Shown here one piece after another: positions 32,188 to 40,517 of a stretch of 46,146 bases of DNA (position 1 is its first letter; every line of letters starts with the position of its first letter). Both the position numbers and the translations under genes were made by a program. A model generated the notes under the pieces. That model was given only the letters and a program-made list of their open reading frames with translations. It was not told the origin of the DNA and searched no databases. The stretch is from Paenibacillus macerans (lineage in GTDB: Bacteria; Bacillota; Bacilli; Paenibacillales; Paenibacillaceae). Where the stretch lies: NCBI RefSeq assembly GCF_023715465.1, contig NZ_JAMBOE010000028.1, positions 1 to 46,146 of the forward strand. Reading direction: 5' to 3'.

Positions 32188-32305
32188 CTAAATTCCTCCT
32201 GTCAGATTTGTTCATAGCCGGCAAATCGTCCGGGACGACCGTTTTGATCGGCTTATGTGTGTTCAAACTAACATATTCGCCTGTAATCTCCTGCGCCTGC
32301 ACCAT
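32111..32305 (-). CDS. Possible 64-residue ORF overlapping the Gly/Phe-rich gene
   Basis: The ATG at 32305 has AGGGGG 7 bases upstream. The first 39 codons lie before the next gene and look protein-like (MVQAQEITGEYVSLNTHKPI, then VVPDDLPAMNKSD). The rest overlaps the following gene out of frame and is charged and less convincing (GDEERRREIARQ). It may be a real small protein, a translational leader for the Gly/Phe-rich gene, or the broken start of a formerly longer gene. Confidence 0.35.
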   Translation of the reverse strand: MVQAQEITGEYVSLNTHKPIKTVVPDDLPAMNKSDRRNLDGQNGDEERRREIARQEHFCLQKGW

Positions 32306-32359
32306 CGCCTTGCCCCCTAAAAAACAGGCCCGTGTCCACGGATTTTTGCGAAAAAAAGA

Positions 32360-32384
32360 GATGCTTGCGCTTTAACGCAGCATC
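32360..32384 (-). terminator. Terminator of the nucleoside importer operon
   Basis: On the minus strand GATGCTGCG pairs with CGC-A-AGCATC (one bulge), followed by TCTTTTTTTCG. Confidence 0.75.
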
Positions 32385-32414
32385 CCTTATAGCCTTCTAT
32401 TTTTTTACGGATTA

Positions 32415-33374
32415 TTAACGCTTCCCTGGATCGTATGGCGTTCCCAACGCGGACGGAGCCGAGGAACGGCCTACCGCACCGACGAGCACGATAATCGTCA
32501 GGACGTACGGAATCATGAAAATGAACTCCTGCGGTATGTTTCTCGACCATTCGAACAGCTGCACATAATTGCGGATCGCCTGGGAAAAACCGAAAAACAT
32601 CGCCGCTCCGAACGCACCCAGCGGATTCCATTTGCCAAAAATCATTGCCGCGATCGCAATGTACCCTTGCCCGGAAATCGTATTGTGCGCAAACGTGCTC
32701 GTTGTCGTCAGTGTAATCGTAGCCCCCCCAATGCCTGCCAGTGCCCCGCTGAGCAGTACGCCGATGTAACGCATGCGGGTTACGTTTACGCCCAGCGTAT
32801 CGGCCGCGCTCGGATGTTCGCCCACAGCGCGAAGGCGCAGGCCAAACGGCGTTTTGAACAGAACGAAATAAACGACCACGACAAGGATCAACGCCAGATA
32901 CGTCGTCGGATAGGAGTTGAAGACGCCCGGCCCGATGATCGGGATATCCCGGAGCACCGGAATGGCGTATTTTTGGAATACATCGACCAGCGGCGTTTCC
33001 GCCGCCCCCTCAAACAGCAGCTTGACGATGTATACGGTCAGGCCCGCCGCCAAAAAGTTGATGACGATCCCGCTGATCGTCTGATCCGCTTTGAACGTGA
33101 TGGAAGCAACCGCGTGAATAAGCGCCCCCAAAGCGCCAACGACGACAGCCGCCAGCACCCCGATCCACGGGGAGAATCCTCCCATTCCGGCTTCCTGAGC
33201 ATAATAGGTGCCTACCCCGGCCGCAAACGCGCCGAAGATCATCAAACCTTCCAAACCGATATTCACCACGCCGGAACGCTCCGAGAAAATGCCGCCCAGC
33301 GCCGTAAAAATCAGCGCCGTCGAAAATACAAGGGTTGAATTGAGCAGTTGACCAAGCAGCGTGAGTACGTCCAT
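32415..33374 (-). CDS. nupQ: BMP-type nucleoside ABC importer, permease NupQ
   Basis: 319 residues, about eight to ten transmembrane helices, of the BPD_transp_2 (ribose/nucleoside) permease family: GIFSERSGVVNIGLEGLMI near the N-terminus and TPFGLRLRAVGEHPSAADTLG before the coupling helix. It pairs with NupP to form the channel. It starts 1 bp after the nupP stop, last gene of the operon. Names follow the B. subtilis nupNOPQ (yufNOPQ) guanosine importer; the substrate is inferred from that. Confidence 0.88.
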   Translation of the reverse strand: MDVLTLLGQLLNSTLVFSTALIFTALGGIFSERSGVVNIGLEGLMIFGAFAAGVGTYYAQEAGMGGFSPWIGVLAAVVVGALGALIHAVASITFKADQTISGIVINFLAAGLTVYIVKLLFEGAAETPLVDVFQKYAIPVLRDIPIIGPGVFNSYPTTYLALILVVVVYFVLFKTPFGLRLRAVGEHPSAADTLGVNVTRMRYIGVLLSGALAGIGGATITLTTTSTFAHNTISGQGYIAIAAMIFGKWNPLGAFGAAMFFGFSQAIRNYVQLFEWSRNIPQEFIFMIPYVLTIIVLVGAVGRSSAPSALGTPYDPGKR

Positions 33375-33375
33375 A

Positions 33376-34449
33376 TCACAACACCTTCTCTTTCTTACGC
33401 TTCAGGAAGAAAGGCTTCAGTACCAAGCGTACGATACCCTGAGCGGCAATGAAGAATATGATCGAACCGAGGACGATTTTGATCAGCTCCGGCGGGACTT
33501 TGGCGGCAAAGCTCATTCCGGCGGAGCCATAAGTCAGCACGCCGTAAAGAATGGCGCCGAGGACTACCCCAAAAGGATGATTCATCCCGAGCAGCGCTAC
33601 GGCGATACCGTCGAACCCGTACCCCGGCGATGCGGCGTATACCGACTGATAATGAAAAACGCCCAGCACTTCGAACGTGCCCGCCAGACCGGCAAACACA
33701 CCGCTGATGAACATCGCCTTCACCACATTTCGGCCGACGTTCATCCCTGCATACTCGGCCGCGTTGGGGTTTAGGCCAACCGAACGCATTTCGTACCCCT
33801 GTTTCGTTTTCCAAAGATATACGAAGAAAAATACCGCCGCCAAAAGGGCGACAACCGTTCCCCAATGGATCCGGGCATTGTTGAACATGCCAAACAGAAA
33901 CGTCATCGAAGCCGAAGCTCCGATATCCTCGGAACGGTTTTGGCCTTTCAGCAAAAAGAAGTTGCGAATCACGTAATTGGATAAATACAGGGCCGTCCAG
34001 TTGAGCATGATCGTCGTAATAACCTCGTTAATGCCCCGCTTGGCCTTGAGATACCCGGCGATGGCGGCCCAAAGTCCTCCGGCGATCCCGCCGGCGATGA
34101 CCGCGAGCGGCACAAGGATCGCAGACGGCAAACCCGAAAAGGACAACGAGACAGCCGTGGCGGTCGTCATGCCGATGAGCACCTGCCCGTCCGCACCGAT
34201 GTTGAACATCCCGGAACGGAACGCAAAAGCTACCGCCAAACCGGTGAAAATAAGCGGCGTAATTTGCCGGATCGTTTCGCCGAAATCGTACGGATTGCCA
34301 ACGACCCGTTTAATCAGGGCGCCGTAAGCCACCAGCGGATCATATCCGCCGATCAGCATGACCACAGCACCGACCAGCAGGCCGAGCAAAATCGCCACAA
34401 GCGGGACGATCAGGCTGTCCATCGTAAATATTTTGCGCAGTTTATCCAA
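33376..34449 (-). CDS. nupP: BMP-type nucleoside ABC importer, permease NupP
   Basis: 357 residues, multi-span permease of the same family (FAFRSGMFNIGADGQVLIG; the coupling region MRSVGLNPNAAEYAGM). Start is TTG at 34449, inside the last codons of nupO (8-bp overlap), with GGGGAGG upstream; translational coupling is likely. Pairs with NupQ. Confidence 0.88.
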   Translation of the reverse strand: MDKLRKIFTMDSLIVPLVAILLGLLVGAVVMLIGGYDPLVAYGALIKRVVGNPYDFGETIRQITPLIFTGLAVAFAFRSGMFNIGADGQVLIGMTTATAVSLSFSGLPSAILVPLAVIAGGIAGGLWAAIAGYLKAKRGINEVITTIMLNWTALYLSNYVIRNFFLLKGQNRSEDIGASASMTFLFGMFNNARIHWGTVVALLAAVFFFVYLWKTKQGYEMRSVGLNPNAAEYAGMNVGRNVVKAMFISGVFAGLAGTFEVLGVFHYQSVYAASPGYGFDGIAVALLGMNHPFGVVLGAILYGVLTYGSAGMSFAAKVPPELIKIVLGSIIFFIAAQGIVRLVLKPFFLKRKKEKVL

Positions 34450-35983
34450 TCGACTGACCTCCCCGTTCCAGGCTTCCCGCCATCATCAGGCCGAGCTCCT
34501 GATCGTTTGTTTCCTGCGGAAGCACTTCGCCGACGATCTTCCCCTCGTAAATGACGGCAATCCTGTCGGATACGTTCATGATTTCATCCAGCTCGAAAGA
34601 AATGAGCAGCACCGCTTTCCCCTGATCGCGCTGCTCCACCAACTGTTCATGTACAAATTCGATCGCCCCGACATCAAGCCCCCGCGTCGGTTGGGCAGCG
34701 ATAAGCAGGTCCGGATTTTTATCTATTTCCCGAGCAATAATTGCCTTCTGTTGATTACCGCCGGACAAAGAGCGGGCTTTGGTCTCGATGCTTGGCGTAC
34801 GCACGTCGAACTGCTCGACCAGAACCTTGGCGTGCTCGTCGATCGCGCGCCGGTTAAGCAGCGAACCTTTGCTGTAGGGCGCTTTATAATACGTTTCCAG
34901 GACCATATTTTCGCTGATGGAAAAATCGAGGACGAGGCCATGCTTGTGCCGGTCTTCCGGAATATGCGACACGCCGCTTTCAATGATTTTGCGGGTCGGC
35001 AGGTTCGCTAGTTCCTTTCCCAAAAGCCGGATCGATCCGGATTCGATTTTGCGCAATCCCGTAATCGCTTCGATCAGCTCCGTTTGGCCGTTGCCGTCAA
35101 CCCCGGCGATTCCGACGATTTCCCCCGCCCGCACTTCGAGATTCAAACTGTCCAGCACCGAAATGCCGTGTTTGTCCTTCGCCCTGATTTCACTGAGCTG
35201 CAAAACAGGCTGCCCGATGTTCGGTTCATTTTTGTCGATTTTGAACGAGACCCCGCGGCCCACCATCTTTTCGGCGAGTTCGCTCGGATTCGTTTTGTTC
35301 GTCTCGACGGTATCGATCACTTTACCGCGCCGGATGATCGTCACCCGGTCGGAAATTTGCATAATTTCCTTCAGCTTGTGGGTGATCAAAATGATCGATT
35401 TCCCCTCAGCGACGAGCCGCCGCATGATCGCCATCAGCTCTTCGATTTCCTGCGGCGTAAGCACCGCCGTAGGCTCGTCAAATATAAGTATATCCGCGCC
35501 CCGGAACAAAATCTTCATGATTTCCACCCGCTGCTGCATCCCGACGGAAATATCGTGGATTTTCGAGTTCGGATTGACATGAAGGCCATATTGCTCCGAC
35601 AATTTCGCCACTTGGGCGGACGCCGATTTATAGTCGATGTTAACCCCTTTTTTCGGCTCCATGCCAAGAATGATGTTCTCAGTCACCGTAAAAGGCTGGA
35701 CAAGCTTAAAATGCTGGTGAACCATGCCTATTCCCAATTTGATCGCTTTATTGGGACTGTCGATCGTTACCGGTTGGCCGTTCATCTCGATCGTGCCCTC
35801 ATCAGGTTGATAGAGCCCGAACAAAATGTTCATTAACGTCGATTTGCCTGCACCATTCTCGCCGAGAAGCGCGTGAATTTCCCCTTTTTTCAGGGTCAGA
35901 CTGATGGAATCGTTGGCCACTATGCCGGGAAAACGCTTTGTGATTTGCTTCAACTCGACTACAGGAGCCTCGGCATTCATGAA
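34442..35983 (-). CDS. nupO: BMP-type nucleoside ABC importer, ATPase NupO
   Basis: 513 residues with two fused nucleotide-binding domains, as in RbsA/MglA. NBD1: Walker A LLGENGAGKSTLM, signature SVGMQQRVEI, Walker B ILIFDEPTAVL. NBD2: degenerate Walker A GVDGNGQTE, signature LSGGNQQKA, Walker B LLIAAQPTRGLD with Gln instead of the catalytic Glu, a common asymmetry in this family. ATG at 35983 is chosen because GGTGAGGG lies upstream. Confidence 0.92.
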   Translation of the reverse strand, partial: FMNAEAPVVELKQITKRFPGIVANDSISLTLKKGEIHALLGENGAGKSTLMNILFGLYQPDEGTIEMNGQPVTIDSPNKAIKLGIGMVHQHFKLVQPFTVTENIILGMEPKKGVNIDYKSASAQVAKLSEQYGLHVNPNSKIHDISVGMQQRVEIMKILFRGADILIFDEPTAVLTPQEIEELMAIMRRLVAEGKSIILITHKLKEIMQISDRVTIIRRGKVIDTVETNKTNPSELAEKMVGRGVSFKIDKNEPNIGQPVLQLSEIRAKDKHGISVLDSLNLEVRAGEIVGIAGVDGNGQTELIEAITGLRKIESGSIRLLGKELANLPTRKIIESGVSHIPEDRHKHGLVLDFSISENMVLETYYKAPYSKGSLLNRRAIDEHAKVLVEQFDVRTPSIETKARSLSGGNQQKAIIAREIDKNPDLLIAAQPTRGLDVGAIEFVHEQLVEQRDQGKAVLLISFELDEIMNVSDRIAVIYEGKIVGEVLPQETNDQELGLMMAGSLERGGQSIG

Positions 35984-36017
35984 ATCACCCTCACCATTTT
36001 GGGATATACGCAAGCAA

Positions 36018-36043
36018 CAAGGCCAGTTCATTCACTGGCCTTG
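36018..36043 (-). promoter_or_regulatory. Intercistronic hairpin between bmp lipoprotein and nupO
   Basis: A perfect 10-bp stem CAAGGCCAGT-tcattc-ACTGGCCTTG without a following T run. Such hairpins often protect the 3' end of the binding-protein message, giving more binding protein than transporter; that role is inferred. Confidence 0.6.
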
Positions 36044-36075
36044 CCTGCTTGATGGCTATGTTTATTGCTGCTTGA

Positions 36076-37161
36076 TTATTCGGCCGGAACCGTGATTTCG
36101 CCGCTTACGATTTTTTGTTTGTATTCTTCTACTTTATCGAGAATTTCCTTGCTCAGGTTCGGATTTTCTTCCGGTAAGCCAACGCCGTCTTCTTTCAGCG
36201 TCAGGTTGGTAACTTGTCCGCCTTTAAACGTACCGTCGATGACTTGTTGGGAAACGTTCTTCACTGCAACGTCGACGCGTTTAATCATCGAGGTCAAAGT
36301 AACTTCGTGCCCAAATTCAATCGATTGGTCTTTGTCAACGCCGATAACCCACAATTTGTTTGCTCCGCCGGCGTTGTTGCGCGCGGTCGCTTCGTTGAAC
36401 ACGCCGTTGCCGGTTTGGCCGGCAGCCGGGAAAATAATGTCCGCGCCGTAATCATACAATTGGCCTGCCATAGATTTACCTGTATCCGGTTTGTCATACG
36501 CGCCGGCATAAGTAATCTTGACTTCCGCATCCGGGTTTACCGCTTTTACGCCCGCTTGGAAACCCACTTCAAAGCGTTTGATAACCGGGCTGTTCATCCC
36601 GCCGATAAAACCGATTTTGTTTGTTTTCGTCGTCAAACCAGCCACAACACCAACCAGATAAGCCCCTTCATTTTCCGCAAACGTTACGGATTCCACGTTT
36701 GGAGCGTCAACCACGTTGTCGATAATGGCCAGTTTGGCGTTCGGATTCGCATCAGCCACTTGTTTCGTAGCGTCGCCGAGGTCAAAACCGATCGACCAGG
36801 TCAGATCATAGCCGTTTTGCACAAATTGGTTCAAGTTCGGAACGTAGTCCGCGCTGCTTGCGCTTTGCAAATATTGGTTTTGGATGCCTGTCTCTTTGTT
36901 CAGAGCCTGGAGCGCTTCCCATGCCGATTGGTTAAACGACTTGTCGTTAACGCCGCCTACGTCCGTGACGAGACCGATTTTCACATTGGAAGCGGAAGCC
37001 GTATCTCCGCCGTTGCCCGCTCCGGCGTTTCCGGTATTAGCCGCGTTGCCTGATTTACCCGTATTGGCAGCGCCGTTGTTCGCCGCCTTCTGGCCGCAAC
37101 CGGCCAAAACCAACACGAAGGCGAGCATCATGACTAGCGAAAGTTTGAAGGCTTTGTTCAT
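36076..37161 (-). CDS. nupN: BMP family nucleoside-binding lipoprotein
   Basis: 361 residues. Lipoprotein signal with lipobox LAGC (about 19-22), an Asn/Gly/Ala-rich linker (NNGAANTGKSGNAANTG), then a periplasmic-binding fold of the BMP/PnrA type (KIGLVTDVGGVNDKSFNQSAW near 61; GADIIFPAAGQTGNGVF; VIGVDKDQS). It captures nucleosides outside the membrane and hands them to NupPQ-NupO. First gene of the operon. Confidence 0.9.
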   Translation of the reverse strand: MNKAFKLSLVMMLAFVLVLAGCGQKAANNGAANTGKSGNAANTGNAGAGNGGDTASASNVKIGLVTDVGGVNDKSFNQSAWEALQALNKETGIQNQYLQSASSADYVPNLNQFVQNGYDLTWSIGFDLGDATKQVADANPNAKLAIIDNVVDAPNVESVTFAENEGAYLVGVVAGLTTKTNKIGFIGGMNSPVIKRFEVGFQAGVKAVNPDAEVKITYAGAYDKPDTGKSMAGQLYDYGADIIFPAAGQTGNGVFNEATARNNAGGANKLWVIGVDKDQSIEFGHEVTLTSMIKRVDVAVKNVSQQVIDGTFKGGQVTNLTLKEDGVGLPEENPNLSKEILDKVEEYKQKIVSGEITVPAE

Positions 37162-37480
37162 TGAAAAATAATCCCCCTTAAAATATTTATGACCTTATCC
37201 AAGGTTTTGATATAGTCAGATTATAACTGCAAAATAAGCTAAAATCCATACTTTTAACGACCTTGGGTCAAATAATTTTCGTGTTTATTCCAGATAAAGC
37301 GCTTGCTTTTGACAAATTTCCCACAGAATGTTCGTTACATGTGAACTAAAGCTGGCAAGAACTGTCTACTTCCGAACTTTCCTTGGCAACCTGAAGGATA
37401 ATGTAAGTCTTTTTCCTCGGCTCACCGTATCTATATACTTCCTCATTTTCTAATTTCCATGCCTGTTTTTGTATCTGCTA
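37162..37480. other. Gene-free region upstream of the nucleoside importer
   Basis: AT-rich, no ORF. A TATAAT lies near 37217-37222 (minus) without a good -35. A short cre-like core AAAGCGCTTGCT (37296-37307) could bind CcpA, but mismatches outside the core make this weak. I see no clear CodY box or riboswitch. Confidence 0.35.
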
Positions 37481-37485
37481 AAAAA

Positions 37486-37522
37486 GGCGCCGCCCCGGTG
37501 GTCTATACCGGAAACAGCGCCT
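37486..37522 (-). terminator. Terminator of the infC-rpmI-rplT operon
   Basis: GGCGC...GCGCC outer stem with an inner TCCGGT/ACCGG stem, followed by TTTTTT on the minus strand. Confidence 0.8.
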
Positions 37523-37533
37523 TATCAACCTAA

Positions 37534-37893
37534 TTAAGCGTTGATCTTTTCCTTGGCTACAGCAGCCAAAGAATTAAATGCGTTCAGGTCGTTGACGGCG
37601 AGATCCGCCAGCATTTTGCGGTTGATGTTCACTTCGGCCAATTTCAGACCATGCATCAATTTGCTGTAGGACAAACCGTTCATGCGAGCTGCCGCATTGA
37701 TACGAACGATCCAAAGCTTGCGGAAGTCGCGTTTTTTCGTGCGACGGTCGCGGTACGCGTACAGCAGGGATTTCATAACCTGCTCGTTCGCAGTTTTGAA
37801 AATGCGGTGCTTCGAACCGAAATAACCTTTAGCCAGTTTCAATACTTTTTTATGACGACGACGAACGACGAATCCGCCTTTTACTCTTGCCAT
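37534..37893 (-). CDS. rplT: Ribosomal protein L20
   Basis: 119 residues, highly basic N-terminus (VKGGFVVRRRHKKVLKLAKGYFGSKH), full-length L20. It binds 23S rRNA early in 50S assembly and in Bacillus represses its own operon by binding the infC leader. Ribosome site GGAGG. Confidence 0.98.
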   Translation of the reverse strand: MARVKGGFVVRRRHKKVLKLAKGYFGSKHRIFKTANEQVMKSLLYAYRDRRTKKRDFRKLWIVRINAAARMNGLSYSKLMHGLKLAEVNINRKMLADLAVNDLNAFNSLAAVAKEKINA

Positions 37894-37923
37894 ATTAAAA
37901 ACCTCCCAAAAAGTTGTGTTTAA

Positions 37924-38124
37924 TTACTTCAAGTTTGCCAGTTGTTGTTTCATACGGCTAACGTCACCTGCGTAAGCAACAGGGCTGTTGGCCAAAACAC
38001 GTTTTGCCCGTTTCGACTTATGGGACAGCAAGTGATTGCGGTTCGCTTTGTAACGTCTAACTTTACCGGACCCGGTAATTTTGAAGCGGCCTTTCAGGCT
38101 GCTGTGAGTTTTCATTTTAGGCAT
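37924..38124 (-). CDS. rpmI: Ribosomal protein L35
   Basis: 66 residues (PKMKTHSSLKGRFKITGSGK...NHLLSHKSKRAKR), full-length L35, between infC and rplT as in almost all bacteria. GGGGGAAG ribosome site. Confidence 0.98.
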   Translation of the reverse strand: MPKMKTHSSLKGRFKITGSGKVRRYKANRNHLLSHKSKRAKRVLANSPVAYAGDVSRMKQQLANLK

Positions 38125-38211
38125 TGTACTTCCCCCTCAAAGTTTGTGAGACGATTGTTCCCGATCCAAGGCATTCCGCAGGCGAAACGCACATATATAG
38201 AAAACAAACGT

Positions 38212-38724
38212 TTAGTTTTTCGGTGCCAGAATCATGATCATGCTGCGTCCTTCCAACTTCGGAAGGCGCTCAATGCTTGAGATTTCCGCAACCTCATCTT
38301 TGACGCGGTCGAGAATTTTTTTCCCGATGTCGGCATGGGCAATTTCGCGTCCGCGGAAGCGAACCGAACATTTCACCTTGTCGCCATCCTTCAAAAATTT
38401 GATCACATTGCGAAGCTTCGTTTGGAAATCGTGCTCCTCGATGTTGCTCCGGAACCAGACTTCTTTGATGTCCACAATTTTCTGATTTTTGCGGGCTTCC
38501 TTCTCTTTCTTCTGTTGCTCGTAACGGAACTTGCCATAGTCCATAATCCGGCAAACCGGCGGCTTGGCAGTCGGCGCAACGTTCACCAGATCCAGATTCA
38601 GGTCGATCGCCATCTGCAGCGCTTCGCGCAGCGGCTTAATGCCGATTTGTTCTCCAGCAGCGCCAACCAGACGGACCTCTTTCGCACGAATCTCATCATT
38701 GATCAAATGTTCCTTACTGATAAT
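38212..38724 (-). CDS. infC: Translation initiation factor IF-3
   Basis: 170 residues with the N-terminal domain (INDEIRAKEVRLVG), the lysine-rich linker (EQQKKEKEARKNQKIVDIKE) and the C-terminal domain ending LAPKN. IF-3 keeps 30S subunits free and checks the start codon. The start is ATT at 38724, with GGAGG 6 bases upstream; rare AUU starts are the known hallmark of infC and make its translation self-limiting. No ATG in the right place exists. Confidence 0.97.
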   Translation of the reverse strand: MISKEHLINDEIRAKEVRLVGAAGEQIGIKPLREALQMAIDLNLDLVNVAPTAKPPVCRIMDYGKFRYEQQKKEKEARKNQKIVDIKEVWFRSNIEEHDFQTKLRNVIKFLKDGDKVKCSVRFRGREIAHADIGKKILDRVKDEVAEISSIERLPKLEGRSMIMILAPKN

Positions 38725-38773
38725 TCTCCACCTCCAAAAGGTCTTAAGCTCTTTGACCAAAGCTTGGGCACAT

Positions 38774-38803
38774 AAAAAGGATGCAGGGTTTATGCCCGCA
38801 TCC
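38774..38803 (-). promoter_or_regulatory. L20-type leader terminator upstream of infC
   Basis: Leader hairpin GGATGCGGG / CCCTGCATCC with loop CATAAA, followed by TTTTTAT on the minus strand, between the promoter and infC. Position and context match the L20 leader of Bacillales, where L20 protein promotes early termination. Confidence 0.8.
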
Positions 38804-38936
38804 CAAATTGATCGTCAATTCTTCATGAACATTATCATTCATAAATCATTGGATCAAAACCAGCCAACACAAAAGTCGGTCAGGTGAGAAGCCAGGGCCT
38901 CTGCTTGCAATCCAAAAACTTCTTGCAACCTAAAAT

Positions 38937-38966
38937 AATATAGCATGCGGACAAACGCCAAGTCAA
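38937..38966 (-). promoter_or_regulatory. Promoter of infC-rpmI-rplT
   Basis: Minus strand: -35 TTGACT (38961-38966), 18 bp, -10 TATATT (38937-38942), giving a leader of about 205 bases. Confidence 0.75.
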
Positions 38967-38993
38967 GCGGTTTGAGTTTCTGTTTCAATAAAA

Positions 38994-39270
38994 GTTTAAA
39001 AACCGGCTTTTCAGCACCGAGAAGGTTGGATAAAGCTGGGACCGAGTAGCGCAGCGTAGGTGAGCCTACGTGAGCACACGGAGGGCCCGGCTGAATTCAA
39101 GATTCGACGCCGAGCCCGCTTCGCTAGCACTACTTCGTGATAAGAAAAACTTTTATCGATGCAAATCCAAGCAGCCAGACCGCATTTAGCGGAAGTTTTT
39201 CTTGCGATATAAGGCAGCTTTTTCTTCGATGATTATTCAGCCTTATATCTTCAAAAGTCGGTTTTTAAAC
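38994..39270. mobile_element. R2 MITE-like element, long copy
   Basis: 277 bp bounded by GTTTAAAAACCGGC (38994) and GTCGGTTTTTAAAC (39257-39270), an inverted repeat with one mismatch. The first half matches the reverse complement of 19126-19367 in blocks (TTTTCAGCACCGAG, GGCCCGGCTGAATTCAAGAT, CTTCGTGAT). The second half is different. No ORF. Confidence 0.7.
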
Positions 39271-39278
39271 CACATTTA

Positions 39279-40517
39279 TCAGCCTTGTTTGCTTTGGACT
39301 TCTTCTAGGCGCACTACACGCGTATGCTGCGTATGGCTCCACTGCTTGTTGTTTTGCGTAAAGAACGCGTAGAACGTGATCGGCCACCAGGAGATCAGAT
39401 AGATCGGGAAAAGGATCAAGTAAGCATACACCTTCTTGGACTTCACCTTCTCCAGAATCATGGCCGCCAGGAAAATAAACACGTTCGCGGCGATAGCCAA
39501 AAAAGAAACCCACATCGGCAAGTACTGATAGAGCGTGTCGAAATGCGGTCCTTGAAGCAGGGACTGGTCTACCCAGATCAATGCCGTCAGCAGGAACGTC
39601 AGCAACACGATGTACACGTTGACCCCATAAAGCGCCATGTCCAGCTTGACCATATTGCGTTCCTTGATGCTCTTCCATAACAATGGGAAGAAGTAACGGC
39701 GGGCAACCGTAAAGTGGCCCTGCATCCAGCGTAAACGCTGGCGCGCCGAAGCTTTGAACGTCAACGGCTTCTCGTCGAACAGCTTGGCATCGTAGTTAAA
39801 CACCGGATACACGCCCCGCTCCACGCAGCGCATCGTAAATTCCAGGTCTTCGACCAAGCTTGTCGCGCCCCAGCCCATCTCTTTGAGCAGGTTTGTTTCA
39901 AAGCACATGCCCGTGCCGCCCAGGAAATTCGCCATATTCAAATTGTGCCGGGACAGCTGCCAAAGCCGGTTGCAGTACCAGTACGAGATCCCGTAAGAAG
40001 CCGTAATCCAGGAATCCTCCGGGTTCTTCGTATCGATGTACCCTTGGATTACGCGGGCGCCGGAACACAGATCGTTGTTCATTTCCCGCAGGAAATCCGG
40101 ATGCGCCAGGTTATCGGCGTCAAACATCACGATTGCGTCGTACTGGCGCGGCATTTTCCACAACTGCTTCAGCATCCATTCGATCGCGTAGCCCTTGCCG
40201 CGCAAATTCGGATTGCTGCGGACGCAGGCGTTCATGCCGTGGCTGCGGACGATGTCCGCTGTGCTGTCCGTACAGTTATCGCAAATGACAAATACGTCGA
40301 ACAATTCTTTCGGATAGTTCAGGAGCTTGAGATTTTCCATCAAAGCCCCGACCACTTTTTCTTCGTTATGCGCCGCGACAAGCACGGCAAAAGATTTGGT
40401 TGGCTCGAATTGCTTTTTCGTTTTTTTCTTGTACATGCCGAATAAAGCTAGACCGAACTGATACACCCCAATCACCGCAAGCACCACCTGCAGTGAGACC
40501 AAGATGATGTCCAACAT
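39279..40517 (-). CDS. Membrane GT2 glycosyltransferase (exopolysaccharide-type)
   Basis: 412 residues. One N-terminal helix (DIILVSLQVVLAVIGVYQFG), then a GT-A domain with LVAAHNEEKVVG, the metal-binding MFDADN, the acceptor-side LVEDLEF and the QRLRWMQGH motif. Three to four C-terminal helices follow. DxD, ED and Q-x2-RW together mark processive-type family 2 synthases such as IcaA or BcsA-like enzymes, so a surface polysaccharide is the likely product; the sugar is unknown. The frame opens at 40718, but ATG at 40517 with AGGGGG upstream is the likely start. No partner EPS genes are nearby. Confidence 0.88.
   Translation of the reverse strand: MLDIILVSLQVVLAVIGVYQFGLALFGMYKKKTKKQFEPTKSFAVLVAAHNEEKVVGALMENLKLLNYPKELFDVFVICDNCTDSTADIVRSHGMNACVRSNPNLRGKGYAIEWMLKQLWKMPRQYDAIVMFDADNLAHPDFLREMNNDLCSGARVIQGYIDTKNPEDSWITASYGISYWYCNRLWQLSRHNLNMANFLGGTGMCFETNLLKEMGWGATSLVEDLEFTMRCVERGVYPVFNYDAKLFDEKPLTFKASARQRLRWMQGHFTVARRYFFPLLWKSIKERNMVKLDMALYGVNVYIVLLTFLLTALIWVDQSLLQGPHFDTLYQYLPMWVSFLAIAANVFIFLAAMILEKVKSKKVYAYLILFPIYLISWWPITFYAFFTQNNKQWSHTQHTRVVRLEEVQSKQG

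Noticed and set aside
37294..37307. CcpA (cre) site upstream of the nucleoside importer
   Set aside because: Only the central AAAGCGCTT matches well; the outer positions differ, so it is noted but not called as a separate feature.
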